From Treponema sp. (GTDB lineage: Bacteria; Spirochaetota; Spirochaetia; Treponematales; Breznakiellaceae): a stretch of DNA of 6,702 bases. Positions within the stretch are counted from its first letter, which is position 1; every line of letters starts with the position of its first letter. The notes beneath the pieces were generated by a model. That model saw only the letters and a list, made by a program, of their open reading frames with translations. It did no database searches and had not been told where the DNA came from. Shown piece after piece: positions 6,419 to 6,702 of the stretch. Where the stretch lies: the NCBI GenBank assembly GCA_031278025.1, contig JAITLF010000156.1, positions 1 to 6,702 on the forward strand, written 5' to 3'. A program made the position numbers and the translations under genes.

Positions 6419-6443
6419 GCGTGAGACAGCGCCCCCTCCCCCC

Positions 6444-6611
6444 GGTCTGGAACCTCAAGACCCAGGTCTGGAACCTCTAGACCCAGGTCTGGAACCGCAA
6501 GACCCAGGTCTTGAACTTCAAGACCCAGGTCTTGAACTTCAAGACCCAGGTCTGGAACTTCTAGACCCCGGTCTGGAACCGCAAGACCCCGGTCTGGAAC
6601 CACCGGACCGG
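6444..6611. repeat. 21-bp tandem array of hyphenated palindromes upstream of metG
   Basis: Eight units start at 6444, 6465, 6486, 6507, 6528, 6549, 6570 and 6591, exactly 21 bp apart. Units 4 and 5 contain the perfect 9-1-9 palindrome GGTCTTGAACTTCAAGACC. Units 1-7 all keep the outer GGTCT/AGACC arms while the inner bases vary; unit 8 keeps only GGxC-type ends (GGTC and GGACC). The array begins 26 bp upstream of the metG -35 hexamer. The plus strand is open in one frame throughout (heptapeptide PGLEPQD), and the minus strand is open too (VPDLGLE). Both follow from the period being a multiple of three. Confidence 0.92.
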
Positions 6612-6613
6612 CC

Positions 6614-6659
6614 TCCGCAGGCCCCGGACCCTGGGTCCTGCGGACCTGGGTCCTGCGGG
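6614..6659. repeat. 15-bp direct duplication and nested palindromes
   Basis: CCTGGGTCCTGCGG occurs at 6630-6643 and again at 6645-6658, 15 bp apart. GGACCCTGGGTCC (6626-6638) is a 6-1-6 palindrome, and TCCGCAGG (6614-6621) pairs with CCTGCGGA (6637-6644). The GGACC/GGTCC theme echoes the arms of the neighbouring 21-bp array, but the unit and period differ. Confidence 0.75.
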
Positions 6660-6702
6660 AGCATGGAGGACAACGGCGGGAAGGAAAACCTTGAGCGGAC
6701 CG
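6660..6702. other. right edge, possible start of a plus-strand frame
   Basis: One plus-strand frame is open from 6384 through the array to the window end. Its first ATG is at 6663 (reading MEDNGGKENLERT onward). A GGGAG precedes it by only one base, too close for a normal ribosome site. The window ends too soon to say whether this is a gene. Confidence 0.15.

Noticed and set aside
6400..6480. Short plus-strand frame from ATG 6400, 26 codons
   Set aside because: It has no ribosome site or usable promoter spacing and ends in the second repeat unit.
6391..6603. Minus-strand 70-codon frame of VPDLGLE heptapeptides ahead of metG, as a leader peptide
   Set aside because: Repeats with a period divisible by three keep frames open on both strands. 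The GTG start lacks a ribosome site, and its stop codon lies inside the metG -10 box, so the metG transcript would not contain it.

Overview
The window reads as chromosomal DNA from a GC-rich spirochaete of the Treponema group. The evidence is a protein whose C-terminal half aligns with the Treponema pallidum surface protein Tp0751 (pallilysin), together with a methionyl-tRNA synthetase of the archaeal/eukaryotic type that spirochaetes are known to carry. Species cannot be read from the sequence. The identifications rest on motifs and remembered family sequences, not on a database search.

Layout, left to right. Positions 1-210 hold a tandem array with an exact 21-bp period: five near-identical units, then decayed units still in register. 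Positions 211-388 are GC-rich with nothing recognised, ending in a T9 tract. A plus-strand gene (405-1973) encodes a membrane-anchored Tp0751-like protein. Its extended -10 promoter lies almost on top of its ATG. A GC-rich hairpin separates it from a convergent minus-strand cluster, which reads from the right as metG (6381-4063), a FemAB/FemX-like aminoacyl transferase (4063-2975) and rnz (2978-2052). The three genes overlap by 1 and 4 nt, so they look like one translationally coupled operon. A good -35/-10 pair sits just before the metG ATG and leaves a leader of only about 2 nt. Upstream of that promoter lies a second, unrelated 21-bp array (6444-6611) made of hyphenated palindromes. It is followed by GGACC/GGTCC palindromes and a 15-bp duplication up to the right edge.

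How the genes fit together. All three operon products touch tRNA: MetG charges tRNA-Met, a FemX-like enzyme spends an aminoacyl-tRNA on peptidoglycan precursor, and RNase Z makes tRNA 3' ends. The Tp0751-like gene is a separate transcription unit. The least explained parts are the two 21-bp arrays upstream of the two promoters, the near-leaderless start of both transcription units, and the Tp0751-like protein, which lacks the HEXXH motif that gave pallilysin its name.
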